A stretch of DNA of 64,000 nucleotides, taken from Wolbachia endosymbiont (group B) of Hofmannophila pseudospretella (GTDB taxonomy: Bacteria > Pseudomonadota > Alphaproteobacteria > Rickettsiales > Anaplasmataceae). Under the pieces are notes generated by a model. That model saw only the letters and a program-made list of their open reading frames with translations, searched no databases and was not told the DNA's origin. The position numbers and the translations under genes were made by a program. The stretch is from assembly GCF_964028515.1 (NCBI RefSeq), contig NZ_OZ034788.1, positions 1-64,000 on the forward strand, given 5' to 3'. Below, one piece after another: positions 47,601 to 55,059 of this stretch. Within the stretch, counting starts at the first letter, position 1, and every line of letters begins with the position of its first letter.

Positions 47601-48540
47601 TTGTACGTGACATAAGTATTAAATCTGCACGTCCGTTACCTGCAGCACGTTCAACATAACAATTAAGACCATAACGATATTTAAAATTTAATGCTAAAGC
47701 TCCATAAACAAACCCATGATATGCTGCTTCTGAGTTGCCCAGTGAAAACTTTCCCTGATTACTTTTGTATATTTCGGCCAGTTCAAGAAAAATTTCTCTA
47801 ATACCAACTATTACTTGATCTATACTCTTATCAGAAAGCTGTTTAAATGCACCTTCAAGACTTGTAGACCGACCTATATTGATCTCCTCAAATTCACTAG
47901 TTTGAGATGGAGAAGACACCAAATCCTTAAATTTTTCTTTTACTCTATCTCTTTGTTCTCTATATAGTTCGAATGACAGGTTGCCTAAATCTTCTTCAGT
48001 ACGCATATGAAACGAATACTCATTTATATCTGTGTTATCTATGTCAGAGATCTCTAGTGTTTTTGCTATCTCTTTAAGTTCATCATCATTATAACAATAT
48101 TTCCGTTTTAAATCCCCATAACCTGTAATTTGATCATTTGTAAAAGCTCTAAGAACCACTTGTTTTCTTCCACTTTTTTCAAGAAAAAAGCATAGTTTTA
48201 CAATGCTAATCTCATTTTTCAATCCCTCTACTTTCAAATTAGTACGCTTAATATACACCTTATTGATGCCAAGCTTTTCTACTAGACCACTATTAGGAAG
48301 GGTTAAAATCGATCCTAATATGCTATGAATAAAAAACTCAGGACTAGATGTTGAACCAATATTTGGAGTTTCACGAAGAAATAAACTAAACTTTTCAGCA
48401 AATCCCTTAGGTGCATCGAAATTTACTGAGAGAACAGGGTTACCCTTACCGTTACCTGGATTAATTGGTTCAGTGAGTAATAATTCTATTAACTCAAGCT
48501 TGTGTTCAATATGTTTCGCTTCAGCTGTTGCTCTTGGCAT
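41695..48540 (-). CDS. cifB: CifB-like giant toxin: dual nuclease, pore-like region, RTX-like, ankyrin, latrotoxin-CTD
   Basis: 2281 aa, one intact frame. Domain order: PD-(D/E)XK nuclease 1 (about 265-370; D306 in GRADLIL, E330-x-K332 in VVVEFKG, Q344); nuclease 2 (about 610-735; D651 in GKMDLAL, E675-x-K677 in IIIELKC, Q693); a basic linker (RKRLRL 755-760, KRRKIR 772-777) that could be a bipartite nuclear signal; a hydrophobic helical region (about 885-1045) like pore-forming toxin segments; a beta-rich region with an RTX-like DGKGGND (1355-1361); ankyrin repeats (about 1830-1950); an Arg/His-rich hinge with RGNR (1971-1974); and a C-terminal part (2040-2240) like latrotoxin C-terminal domains of Wolbachia (LLDVLIRKVTGQKYIS). 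No Ulp1 or OTU signature seen. In type I CifB the nucleases are degenerate; here both look catalytic. The layout fits type V. It starts 8 bases after cifA. Confidence 0.85.
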   Translation of the reverse strand: MPRATAEAKHIEHKLELIELLLTEPINPGNGKGNPVLSVNFDAPKGFAEKFSLFLRETPNIGSTSSPEFFIHSILGSILTLPNSGLVEKLGINKVYIKRTNLKVEGLKNEISIVKLCFFLEKSGRKQVVLRAFTNDQITGYGDLKRKYCYNDDELKEIAKTLEISDIDNTDINEYSFHMRTEEDLGNLSFELYREQRDRVKEKFKDLVSSPSQTSEFEEINIGRSTSLEGAFKQLSDKSIDQVIVGIREIFLELAEIYKSNQGKFSLGNSEAAYHGFVYGALALNFKYRYGLNCYVERAAGNGRADLILMSRTKDANGRINPKPVPVVVEFKGEGHTADEAITQIKNKGYLYNLSIRTKAEEAVIVGISYAEVKTEQAKIFQSQGFVHQLLEGAKDFDGNEAKENLKAELKNLYHLIPSKDKNYLSKLVFGQILAMDSIDKNIFTYQNEDRSIGREATTFLLFNQGEDRAVILNIIERSGELRELRRQKRFDSNKIPPIDELDIDSAVKIDLIINTGVKNNLGGFEVGERKDKSYFQDINIKEVSHNSKNRYKGKFERIGNVDVNSLIEQLRGIDVVDLLKESKDEEMMGNKLKEPLSPLVEALLPFKELIKREVDFQAIMQGLLINGKTQDGKEIKVYVESNISSLGKMDLALSFTYLQGDESTIEEDEPIIIELKCANSSVKKKLGHAEKQMSDKYKILRSFTDKRTAKFLAMVFNQSSRSDKDLITASIKSIEVYHTTSQGEISSPERGGARKRLRLETGPQMECLEAKRRKIRNIGMYCIDSRDEENITEEEKEQRIKELFNANKVAERVKNIEFYDQLFKVSERISRGEATDQNVEEAFIAKVKNVDLNSIDPEIKDIVKEMKENKEEIKNILRGYGVAEKIGKVAESAGFAFTVFLVGKHIANGDVEGLGYDALNLWVMPKIGEKISGKILGLGEKLDSQMLKGFAPVMGPAIGNFAAFLGLAESIKARESATNPVDIKIADLNIATNSIFIAADVPAIVTETMSAVGIEAGVMGEFAGPVGTAISVAVIIISQFVEAELEVEKLEEHINLTDQEKHDLYWDFFLGKKVPDYIENDIEAESIYKQYVLKLISQYKGNYDKIVMSLPYILVTKEKRVYGEIQLLRVYCRTNTKIVDTKFDFGFNTNVTYPFHISDINSRVIPTNIESYSVVCGPHDSDIKVQIDNPPCTDCVVNGIGSGCDNLYDHSNVLLNRTFEKWFLQEYPSDCYNAVIYRNKNFRGYGSVYYITAQNANINVVFQEKDILNGDRGRRGKVENRYYFEKSLDSCKVYNSGRNFFYIAGKFSCDLGADRQKNIVITQGNLTTDSINIHSIIGSNRTNYIKFSNADYVDGKGGNDIITAKNFATIKGYFGDSIHGSGLVLLPINFSDIDKITHVNDRTNIYNKSGDSISVDKQTLIKTADGLFVTPTKVESNTGTVASLQITKSVGSDVILDDELDKLQTIDNRNFNITKQLSSTNYRSTIGSFSNHIFYPDKEHHNFYWEAPSNINHLYLFDEKSANITIAQANGILDFSQLNSTLNDIQFAENNEGEIKINKSRLNVTLLPDYKDVTVTFDREKYYKLQNGELERDYCSHSLKIDGRFSVNGTDLLNHYNCFTFDSDKVLFLKLNNDLLLLSDKGALSISDYYSFVHRNWDLSIELNNRIIEPEEFGERADDFSSFRYYKPDEQGLQIYHNQPINKNDIGLVDLKGKSILDFDMKVMNDTLLLSHKNNTLVKVENWNTYQPAREMMFAFNDTIVSNSKCIASTCNPQDVIMDFNKEKQKQYSQLIKTSGPEEAKSLIRKAIQENKSNLLEALLDGMRNRDDRYTLINAKNDFGETFLHLAISQCFVDNGVNNLKDTKLKIVELLLNSGIDVNAQDTQGKTSLHRVVLLMGYLVQNNHDFSLLQLLIFKNADVNIRDNNSKKPLDIARDKGFTNIISFLEKAERRNEYVAPKHIRHHKRHAYHRGNRHRYSPIEKTTKARIEGKAIVGKIESMIDEKSPTVGYDDVEVMVVGGIEIAAINRKKIKVNKAEEVRYKKATSRASALSSWINSLFGSVKTSIGRLLDSKPTLSDGVSSTTSPISQVDSPVDINGTIMLLDVLIRKVTGQKYISTADQHVSLLEAQGYALNITEEFEKVVEQAALKSGISMHRLNIDFVEIQKEVTGKIMSGKFDEISGIFNSYVEKACSGKEAGKLSPKKFEKFIAQFNKGLLNQSIEQILHNRDGRLEVDGTKKQQISLEPQSYLSNASVHSHSKDKVSTCLSDVGVTKLGNTLSK

Positions 48541-48548
48541 TTTCTTAT

Positions 48549-50069
48549 CTATTTCTTCATACTGTGTGTCACTTCCTCAAGTTCTATACTACGAAGTTTC
48601 TTTGCTGGACTACTTTCTTCTCCTTCTATTCCTCTCTTTTTATCATTTTCTTGAATAAGATTATCCAGTAATTGAAAAAACTTATCCCATTTATCTTTCC
48701 TCTTTGTAAATTCCTCTCTTGAACAACACCATGTTATACGTTCTTTAAATTCCTCCCTAAATTTTACCATTTCATTTTTTGATGATATACATTCTCGAAT
48801 GAAGAACTCAATAAATCCCCCCCTATCACCATAAATCAAATCTTGGCAAATATCTTGCCCCCTACTACAAAAAATAAGCCTTTCTTTCTCTTTGGGAGTT
48901 GCATCTTGAAAGATCAGTTTGATATTTTCCACATCTTCAACCTTAAATAAGTCTAGTAATAATAACCCACCTGATCCGCATTTATCTATTACATGTTTTG
49001 TGTGAGTACTAGGACCTTGCTGCCAAAATATTCCAAAGAGCTTTTGATAATTGTAATCTTTATTACCATCTATCATCTTATTAACGATTACTCTCAATAA
49101 ACAATCATAACCTTCTTCAGAAAGGAAAGCCCACATATGCTGCGCTGTTTCCATAAAAAAACTCTGCCATGGCCAATCCAAAAAGCACTTTAGCACTTCA
49201 TAAGAGCAGCTCTTGAACACTTCCATTTGTTGTTCTCTATCCATTTCTGAAAGTAAAAAGCACAAAACATCAATATAATTCTCCCTGGAAAAATCTGTAA
49301 ACTCACTAACACAGTCACAACGTCTTTTTGCCACATATTCTGCAGTTCTTACTAAGACCTTATCTTTTTCTTCAGGAGTTAACTTTTGTAGGAAATATCT
49401 GGTTGCTGCTTCATTGCCACTAACTGCTGAACGTCGAAATGCATACTCATAATGAGTAACACTATCATCTTGACAATATCTTCTTATTATATCGCCTAAC
49501 TGAGCTGTTTCTTCTTCTATATGATGGGACCAGAACGATACTAGAGGTGATTCATTTATTCTTATTTTCCTAAGATCTTTTCCATAGAGTTTCCTACCAC
49601 TGATTTGTTTCCATAGGGTGAGAATGTTATCTTCTAAACAATAAGTGCATGCTAATCTATAGCGCTTAGCAATATCTAAATTTTCATCTTGCACTAATAT
49701 CTTTGCTGTTTTCTCTTTATCAATAGTGCCTTGTGGTGTCCAACAAAGCTTGCTTAAGCTTGCTCTAGCATCTTTGCCACCTAAAAGATTTTTATGATAT
49801 TGTTTCCATATGAGTATCTGCCAACCTATTGCTTCAACAAAACTTGATAGTTCCTTTTTTAACAATTCTGGCAGCGGAAGTTTTAGTACCTTTTTTATCA
49901 CTTCATCCTCTACCTTTTGCCATTCTCTTTTTCTTTCACTGACATTTAGGATTGGTGATGAGAAGTAAAACTTTGACGCTAAATCCCAGGCATCATCTTG
50001 ATTCCATAACGTAATAGCTATTTCCACAAGAGCTTTATGCTTAAGTGATGGCATTAGAGTGTAATTCAT
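48549..50069 (-). CDS. cifA: CifA-like protein (cytoplasmic incompatibility/rescue factor homologue)
   Basis: 506 aa, all-helical appearance, no membrane segment. The block KRYRLACTYCLEDNIL (136-150) followed by NESPLVSFWSHH (172-183) resembles RYxxASRYCxxxxI and NGPVFDFWID of wMel CifA as I recall it. A classic bipartite nuclear signal closes the protein (KKR at 477-479, ten residues, then KKLR at 490-493), as reported for CifA. CifA rescues, and with CifB induces, sperm-modification-based embryonic death, and binds CifB. The gene is first in the operon, with cifB 8 bases downstream, an order diagnostic of cif pairs. The start at 50069 has only a weak AGGT ribosome site; ATG at 50054 (MPSLKHKA) is an alternative. 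Sequence similarity to typed CifA proteins should be measured. Confidence 0.75.
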   Translation of the reverse strand: MNYTLMPSLKHKALVEIAITLWNQDDAWDLASKFYFSSPILNVSERKREWQKVEDEVIKKVLKLPLPELLKKELSSFVEAIGWQILIWKQYHKNLLGGKDARASLSKLCWTPQGTIDKEKTAKILVQDENLDIAKRYRLACTYCLEDNILTLWKQISGRKLYGKDLRKIRINESPLVSFWSHHIEEETAQLGDIIRRYCQDDSVTHYEYAFRRSAVSGNEAATRYFLQKLTPEEKDKVLVRTAEYVAKRRCDCVSEFTDFSRENYIDVLCFLLSEMDREQQMEVFKSCSYEVLKCFLDWPWQSFFMETAQHMWAFLSEEGYDCLLRVIVNKMIDGNKDYNYQKLFGIFWQQGPSTHTKHVIDKCGSGGLLLLDLFKVEDVENIKLIFQDATPKEKERLIFCSRGQDICQDLIYGDRGGFIEFFIRECISSKNEMVKFREEFKERITWCCSREEFTKRKDKWDKFFQLLDNLIQENDKKRGIEGEESSPAKKLRSIELEEVTHSMKK

Positions 50070-50092
50070 TACCTAACCCGATTAAAATACTC

Positions 50093-50120
50093 AATATACT
50101 ATGATTTTCTATCGGTTCAA
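50093..50120 (-). promoter_or_regulatory. Likely promoter of the cif operon
   Basis: On the minus strand TTGAAC (complement of 50115-50120) and TATATT (complement of 50093-50098) are separated by 16 bases, 24 bases before the cifA ATG. Both hexamers are near consensus. No other good candidate is seen before the IS remnant at 50283. Confidence 0.5.
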
Positions 50121-50194
50121 GATAAAACACAGCTAAAAAATTGTGTAAAGTTTAACGGCACAAAAAAAATTCTATTAACCCCAACTATGGGTTA

Positions 50195-50282
50195 GAAAGA
50201 AGTGAAAAAAGGCTGGAAAGTGGGTAAACTCCAAGTAATTCTTTCAATTTAGGAGATTACCTATGAAGAAAGATATTACAGA
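50195..50282 (+). mobile_element. Remnant of an IS end with the first codons of a transposase (IS982-like?)
   Basis: AAAAGGCTGGAAAGTGGGTAAA is followed by TTTAGGAGATTACCT and ATG at 50262, with codons for MKKDITE, then sequence switches to the IS630 remnant. A ribosome site before a frame beginning MKKDITE recalls IS982-type transposases from memory. Only about 90 bases survive, so the family name is tentative. Confidence 0.35.
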
Positions 50283-50918
50283 GCCCAACTTTCGAATGTG
50301 TGCCAAACCTTGATTCATCAAAGAAAAATAGCTCTTTTTCTGGATACTTGCCAATAACTTCATTGAGATTTTTTTTTGAATTCCTCTTGTTTACTTTTAT
50401 CTTGTACGTTGTGTACTGGTCTTGGTGTAATATATGAAAATTTCATCTTTTGTATATGGCGGTGTACTGTAGATTTGCTGATATTTAATCCGAACTTTTC
50501 CTGGATTCTTATTCTCATTTCTTTAATGGTAATATTAGGATTTTCTTCTATCCATGCTTCAACTTGCTGTAGTTGAGCCTGATTTAATTTAGTTTTTTTA
50601 CGGCGTTGTGGAGGAGCAAACAGTTTTTCTTCTCTGCCAAATTTTAAGAATTTTATCCACGAAGTTAGTGCGCTTCTTGAAATGCAATATATTTTTGCTA
50701 CAGCCGTTATACTATGCTTTTTTGCCGCAATTACAGCATTTAGTTTTTTTGAAACATATGCATTGTTCCTTACTTTCTTCAGCATTTCTTTTGCTCACTT
50801 TTTCATCCAATAATTTTGATCTTAATGCCATTTAAACCTCGCTACTTCACTTACTTTAGTATGGCTTTTTTTCCATTATTGTCTATCCGTTCTTTGTATA
50901 GTGGGAATGGGAATTGGT
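50283..50918 (-). mobile_element. Truncated, diverged IS630 copy
   Basis: The right end (GTGGGAAT ... GAATTGGTAT, about 50900-50918) and the first transposase frame (50785-50360, HTH regions SITAVAKIYCISRSALTSWI and LNISKSTVHRHIQKMKF) match the IS630 at 10842 and 58074 with many differences. The catalytic half is deleted at about 50283. It lies directly upstream of the cif operon promoter region, so it may have brought outward transcription or simply marks a recombination point. Confidence 0.8.
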
Positions 50919-51000
50919 ATTACTTAATAAATTTACTGATATCGGTATGCCTCTTTTCGAATTTGCCTTGTAAATTCCTTCCATCTCTACATCTTATTGA

Positions 51001-51160
51001 CAGCTATGCAACAAAGCCATTCAGGATCTGCATTATTGTTTAACAGAATTTCGACAATTTCTCTGTAACCTTTTTGAGCTGCAAGGTGTAATGGTACACA
51101 ATCCTGATTTTCAAGTTAGCATTTTCTCCATTATCTAGCAGCATTTTAGCTATCTGATTC
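51001..51160 (-). pseudogene. Ankyrin-repeat gene fragment
   Basis: Minus-strand codons read AKMLLDNGENANLK, then after a one-base loss in an A run QDCVPLHLAAQKGYREIVEI and LLNNNADPEW: one and a half ankyrin repeats. No start or end remains. Confidence 0.7.
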
Positions 51161-51239
51161 ACAATACAAGAGTTCTATTTAGAGCTATTTTCAAAAATCT
51201 TTGTGCTTTGTATATGTAGCTTATATTTGTTTGGAATGC

Positions 51240-51268
51240 TTGACTCCTGATTTATAAAATGCTATCAT
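51240..51268 (+). promoter_or_regulatory. Promoter of the membrane-anchored hypothetical gene
   Basis: TTGACT at 51240-51245 and TATCAT at 51263-51268 with a 17-base spacer, followed by GAGGAGGT immediately upstream of ATG 51302. Confidence 0.6.
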
Positions 51269-51301
51269 TAATGATACTACAATGTGTAAAGTGAGGAGGT
51301 T

Positions 51302-52690
51302 ATGAATCTTAGACTAATTCAGGAAGAAACAAAAGAAATTCCATTTTGCACAACTCCTTATTCATTGCATTATGAAATTCGAAGGCCACTAATGGAAATG
51401 TTTGGGCTAGGGTCTAAAAAAGGCTGTTGTTCTAATCCGTACACTGGGAAGTGCATGATAACTGATAATAAATTAGCCCCTATTGTGCAGCTTACACAAG
51501 GAGTGGATGCGGATATAGTAATAGATAACACAACTAAAACAGTATATGCAAAAGAGATTAAAAATAAACAACAAAAAATAGATTTAATATATGATAAGGA
51601 TCGTATTGGCGCAAAAGAAGTGCATGATATTCAGCTTCTTAAGGCTGGTAAAAGAGTAACAATACCATCTAAATATAAAAGTTTTGAAGATTATAGGAGA
51701 GAGCTACAGAAAAAATCTTCTTATATAGTTATAAGGGCTGAAGTAACACAACATTTAGATCATTCAGGAAAGCTGCTGAATGATCCTATAGAAAGCGTTG
51801 TTCATTATACTACTTTTCCTAAGTTAAAAGGAAATACCTTAGACTACAAGTATTTTGCTAGAAGTCGAGAGTTAATAGGTAGCAGAAAATCTGAGCTACA
51901 AGATAAGTTTAAAAACGTAGTAAAACTGAATGCCTTAATGGCTGCCAAACATAAAGAAGGATTAAGCATTGTGGTACCTAATGCTTTTTTGAGTGGTTTG
52001 AGTAATGATGAGCAAAAAGAAGCAAAAATAGCTTTTGTCAATGCAGCAATAGAAGCTGCTAAGGAAATAGAGCAAGATAGTGGAAAATACTCAGGATTTT
52101 GTGGGATATTTGTCAATACTGGAAATACTCAAGATTTAAATAAGCTGATAAGCGACAGTGGCATCAAAAGCATTGCTATTAATTATGGTGATCTTAGCGC
52201 GCCAAGTAGGGTATCAAAAGAAGGAAAGTTTGCAGAATCTATAATGGGTGAGGGAGTTGGATACGTTGGTAATGGTGCATTATCCGCACGAGGTAATATT
52301 GCAGTGGAGGAAAATCTTACTAGAAGAACGTTAGGAGAAACTGTGTTAATGTTTAGTGGAGCATTTAATGAAAAGGTGCTAGATAAAAATTGTTACAGGG
52401 GAGAAAATGTGAAATCTGACAGAGTACAAAATAAGACACAAAACATTCAACGTCACAGGTCAACTGTGTATTTCACTTTATCAGCATCTCTTTCAGCTTT
52501 GATTATAGCATTAGCATTTGTGACACAAACATATATATTTTTAGCAGCACTTATTGTACCTGCAGTAATTGGACTATGTGGGTGGTCATTATATGAGAAA
52601 GAAAAAGGAGATAAACCTAGCTCTAATATTCAAAATAATGTAAAAGCAGAGAGAGCCCTTGATAGTTATAGGGATACACAAACGAACTAG
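51302..52690 (+). CDS. Hypothetical protein with C-terminal membrane hairpin (putative effector)
   Basis: 462 aa, intact, with a strong ribosome site (GAGGAGG). The N-terminal 370 residues are soluble: SKKGCCSNPYTGKCMITDNK near 40, a region DADIVIDNTTKTVYAKEI, and an alpha/beta segment KEGLSIVVPNAFLSGLS ... FCGIFVNTGNTQDLNKLISD that looks like a nucleotide- or macrodomain-like fold without a recognisable family. Two hydrophobic helices near residues 393-432 (STVYFTLSASLSALIIALAF and YIFLAALIVPAVIGLCGW) would anchor it in a membrane with a short polar tail. The DnaJ-ankyrin protein at 55632 ends in a similar hairpin. This layout, isolated in a WO accessory region, suggests a secreted protein inserted into a host membrane (inference). 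Confidence 0.6.
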   Translation: MNLRLIQEETKEIPFCTTPYSLHYEIRRPLMEMFGLGSKKGCCSNPYTGKCMITDNKLAPIVQLTQGVDADIVIDNTTKTVYAKEIKNKQQKIDLIYDKDRIGAKEVHDIQLLKAGKRVTIPSKYKSFEDYRRELQKKSSYIVIRAEVTQHLDHSGKLLNDPIESVVHYTTFPKLKGNTLDYKYFARSRELIGSRKSELQDKFKNVVKLNALMAAKHKEGLSIVVPNAFLSGLSNDEQKEAKIAFVNAAIEAAKEIEQDSGKYSGFCGIFVNTGNTQDLNKLISDSGIKSIAINYGDLSAPSRVSKEGKFAESIMGEGVGYVGNGALSARGNIAVEENLTRRTLGETVLMFSGAFNEKVLDKNCYRGENVKSDRVQNKTQNIQRHRSTVYFTLSASLSALIIALAFVTQTYIFLAALIVPAVIGLCGWSLYEKEKGDKPSSNIQNNVKAERALDSYRDTQTN

Positions 52691-52854
52691 AGCACTTTGC
52701 TTATGTACTTATTTAATTTCAGTGTTTGCTATTTGTTTTTTATCCCATTGCTAATACCAATACTCATTGTTGGTAGGTCAAATAGGAGAGATTGCAGATG
52801 TAATAGTTTAAACTTAATCTGACAGGGTAATAAAGTAAGATAAAAATATAAACA

Positions 52855-52923
52855 AATTTTAAAGGAGTGTCAGATATGAGTACAACACAAGAAAAAATAC
52901 TAAAATCAAAGTTGGGGTTGTTA
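52855..52923 (+). mobile_element. Remnant of another transposase start (IS481-like?)
   Basis: AAAGGAGTGTCAGAT then ATG 52876 with codons MSTTQEKILKSKLGLL is a ribosome site and gene start that breaks off exactly at the left end of the IS5 element (52924). From memory this N terminus resembles IS481-type transposases. Only 16 codons remain. Confidence 0.4.
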
Positions 52924-53767
52924 GAGCCCGTCTTGAAACTGAGTAGAAAGAAGTTAAGAAGTATGGTATAAGATATATTTTAAGATGTACCAAGCGACAT
53001 AAGTGACAAAGAATGGAAGATAATAGAGCCATATTTTGAACCTTAAAAGACCGGCAGAGCAAGAAAACATAGTATTAGAACAATTGTTAACGCAATCCGC
53101 TATATGATGAGAACAGGATGTCAATGAAGACAACTGCCTAAAGATTTTCCACCATGGAAAACCGTGTATAGTTGTGATTCGCGCTTAAAAAAAAGTGGAA
53201 TATGGCAAGAAATTCATGATTTTCTAGTTAAAAAAGTAAGAGAGATAATCGGTAAGAATGAAACTCCATCAGTGGGAATAATAGACAGCCAGTCAGTAAA
53301 AACGACTCAAAAAGGGGATCGAGAGGGATACGATGCTGGAAAGAAAATAAAGGGCAGAAAACGCCATATCATTGTAGATACTGTGGGTCTTGTAATTGCT
53401 GCTGAAGTACACAGTGCAAGTATTCAAGATCGCGATAGTGCTCTAGATCTTTTTGCTCAGGCTAAATGCAAAGCCCCAACCTTACGAAAGTTTTTTGCCG
53501 ATCAAGGGTACACAGGTAAATTACAAAATCGATGTTTATTGGAAACTGGATGTTTGCTAACAATTGCCAAGAAATTGGTTGATACAGGATTTCAGATTAT
53601 TCCTAAACGTTGGATCGTAGAACGGACATTTGCCTGGCTTTCCAATTTTAGACGTATGAACAAGGATTATGAGCATTCTCCCCTCACTTCAAAAACTAAT
53701 ATCTTCTTTAATATGATCACTATTATACTTCACAAATTAGCTCATTTTTTGGTTTGAAGACATGCTC
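52924..53767 (+). mobile_element. IS5-family insertion sequence (844 bases)
   Basis: Inverted ends GAGCCCGTCTTGAAAC (52924 on) and the imperfect complement GTTTGAAGACATGCTC (to 53767), flanked by TA on both sides (52922-52923; 53768-53769). It carries a DDE transposase read on the plus strand. The left flank is a transposase scrap and the right flank a truncated ankyrin gene, so the element sits at a rearranged junction. Confidence 0.75.
52984..53757 (+). pseudogene. IS5-family transposase with two in-frame stops
   Basis: The frame DVPSDISDKEWKIIEPYFEP is stopped by TAA at 53044-53046, then RARKHSIRTIVNAIRYMMRT is stopped by TGA at 53125-53127 (where Trp is expected in CQWRQLP). The rest, from 53128 to 53757, is open: VGIIDSQSVKTT (first D), FFADQGYTGK (second D) and RWIVERTFAWLSNFRRMNKD (E), the DDE triad of the IS5/IS1031-type group. 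Both stops lie in the N-terminal domain, so the element is inactive on its own. Confidence 0.85.
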
Positions 53768-54072
53768 TAAGTGATTATTTTTAGCAGCAAGAGATATAGG
53801 TGTTTGTCCGTATTGATTTTTTGCATAAATATCAGCTCTTTCTTCACCCACAAGATAGGTTACTATACTCAAATTACCAACTTTAGCAGCTAAGTGTAAA
53901 GGAGTATTGCCATCACTACCTTTAGTGTTAATGCTGGCTCCTCTTTCTATAAGCTCCTTAACTCTATCAAGGTTAACTTTTTTACAGCATCAAATAATTC
54001 GCTGTTTGGGTTCTCAATAGAAACCTCTGTTATAGTTGTTGAAGTTTCTGTAGTAAGCTCAGATATTTGCAT
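53768..54072 (-). pseudogene. Ankyrin-repeat gene, truncated by the IS5 element and frameshifted
   Basis: Starts at ATG 54072 (MQISELTTETSTTITEVSIE) and after 30 codons loses one base in an A run (LFDAVKK), then continues with VNLDRVKELIERGASINTKG, DGNTPLHLAAKVGNLSIVTY and YGQTPISLAAKNNHLEHVF until the IS5 boundary. It would be a Wolbachia ankyrin protein; the C-terminal part is missing. Confidence 0.75.
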
Positions 54073-54211
54073 AAACCCCCCAATGATATTAACCTTTCTT
54101 TACACTATAAAGCTGTTACTAAATTATATAAATTTGAGTATCTATAGCATAAGACCTGCTGCGAATCAAGCGATAAAAAAAGGGAAGGAGGGTGACTAAA
54201 ATCAAGGTTAA

Positions 54212-55037
54212 CTAAAAGGAGTGCTTAAGATTCACAATACCAGCAATAATATTGAACCTCAGGTTATATTTTTTCTGAAAATTGCGGTAAACATGGGACA
54301 TAATCTTAAATATCTTTACCTCACGGATCTTATTTTCTACTCTCATTCTAAATGATGCTAATCGTCTATTATGCTCTTTCTGCTCTGAAGTTAATGGCTT
54401 TTTACGGTACTTTTTATATGACATTACTTTGCAATTTTTGCCAACCTTGATATCCAGAATCGGCATATTTTATGCTATCGAGTGGTAGATATTTTCCTTG
54501 TTTCCTTATGCGAAAATCACTAATTCTACCACGATATGACTTTGACACTGATAAAATTCTTCCATCTTCTTCGATAACAATCTCAGTTTTCATAGTGTTG
54601 GTTCTTTTTTTTCCTGAATATGACTTCTTCCGTTTTTTACTATCTTCTGGCCTCTGTATTTGCTGTTCTGTAACATCAGCCAGAATCTTTAGTATTTTTT
54701 CTGATGTCATACTTCTATCTTTTGTTATAGTAACTTTCTTGGCAAGTAATGGCTCTATTTTCTTCAGTAACCTACATACATTTGCGTTGTGCATATTGAA
54801 CAGGCACCCTAAAAATCTATGTGTTATGTAAGTGCGATAGTACAAAATTACGCAAAATAACTTATCTTCCAGAGTTGGTAGTTGTGATCTTCTACCATGG
54901 CACTTTTTCTGTTTTTCAAGTTTTTTCCACTCAGACCTCACTTTTTCCACCACCTTTTCAAACTCCTCTATAGTTAAACCTGTTATATTACGAAAGTTTC
55001 TTGGGTGCTTCTTCATTTTATAGTAACTAAAGCTCAT
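54212..55037 (-). CDS. IS5-like (DDE_Tnp_4 type) transposase in two overlapping frames
   Basis: Frame one (55037-54414, 207 aa) has an N-terminal HTH (ITGLTIEEFEKVVEKVRSEW, LEDKLFCVILYYRTYITHRF) and catalytic residues in VEQQIQ ... DGRILSVSKSYRGRISDFRI and SIKYADSGYQGWQKL. Frame two (54466-54212) supplies the end (YRKKPLTSEQKEHNRRLASF, RVENKIREVKIFKI, with the catalytic E). They overlap by 53 bases and join by a +1 shift near GGCAAAAATTGCAAAG. The shift may be programmed or a lesion. It is distinct from the IS5 at 52924. The element ends were not pinned down; they probably lie within about 50 bases of the frames. Confidence 0.75.
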
Positions 55038-55059
55038 TTTTTACCTTACTCGATCTGCT

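Noticed and set aside
41695..48540. OTU or Ulp1 deubiquitinase domain in CifB
   Set aside because: I looked for the catalytic Cys/His signatures known from other CifB proteins and saw none.
52876..52971. ATG with MSTTQEKILKSKLGLL as the start of the IS5 transposase
   Set aside because: The IS5 left inverted repeat begins at 52924, inside this frame, so the ATG belongs to a different, truncated element.
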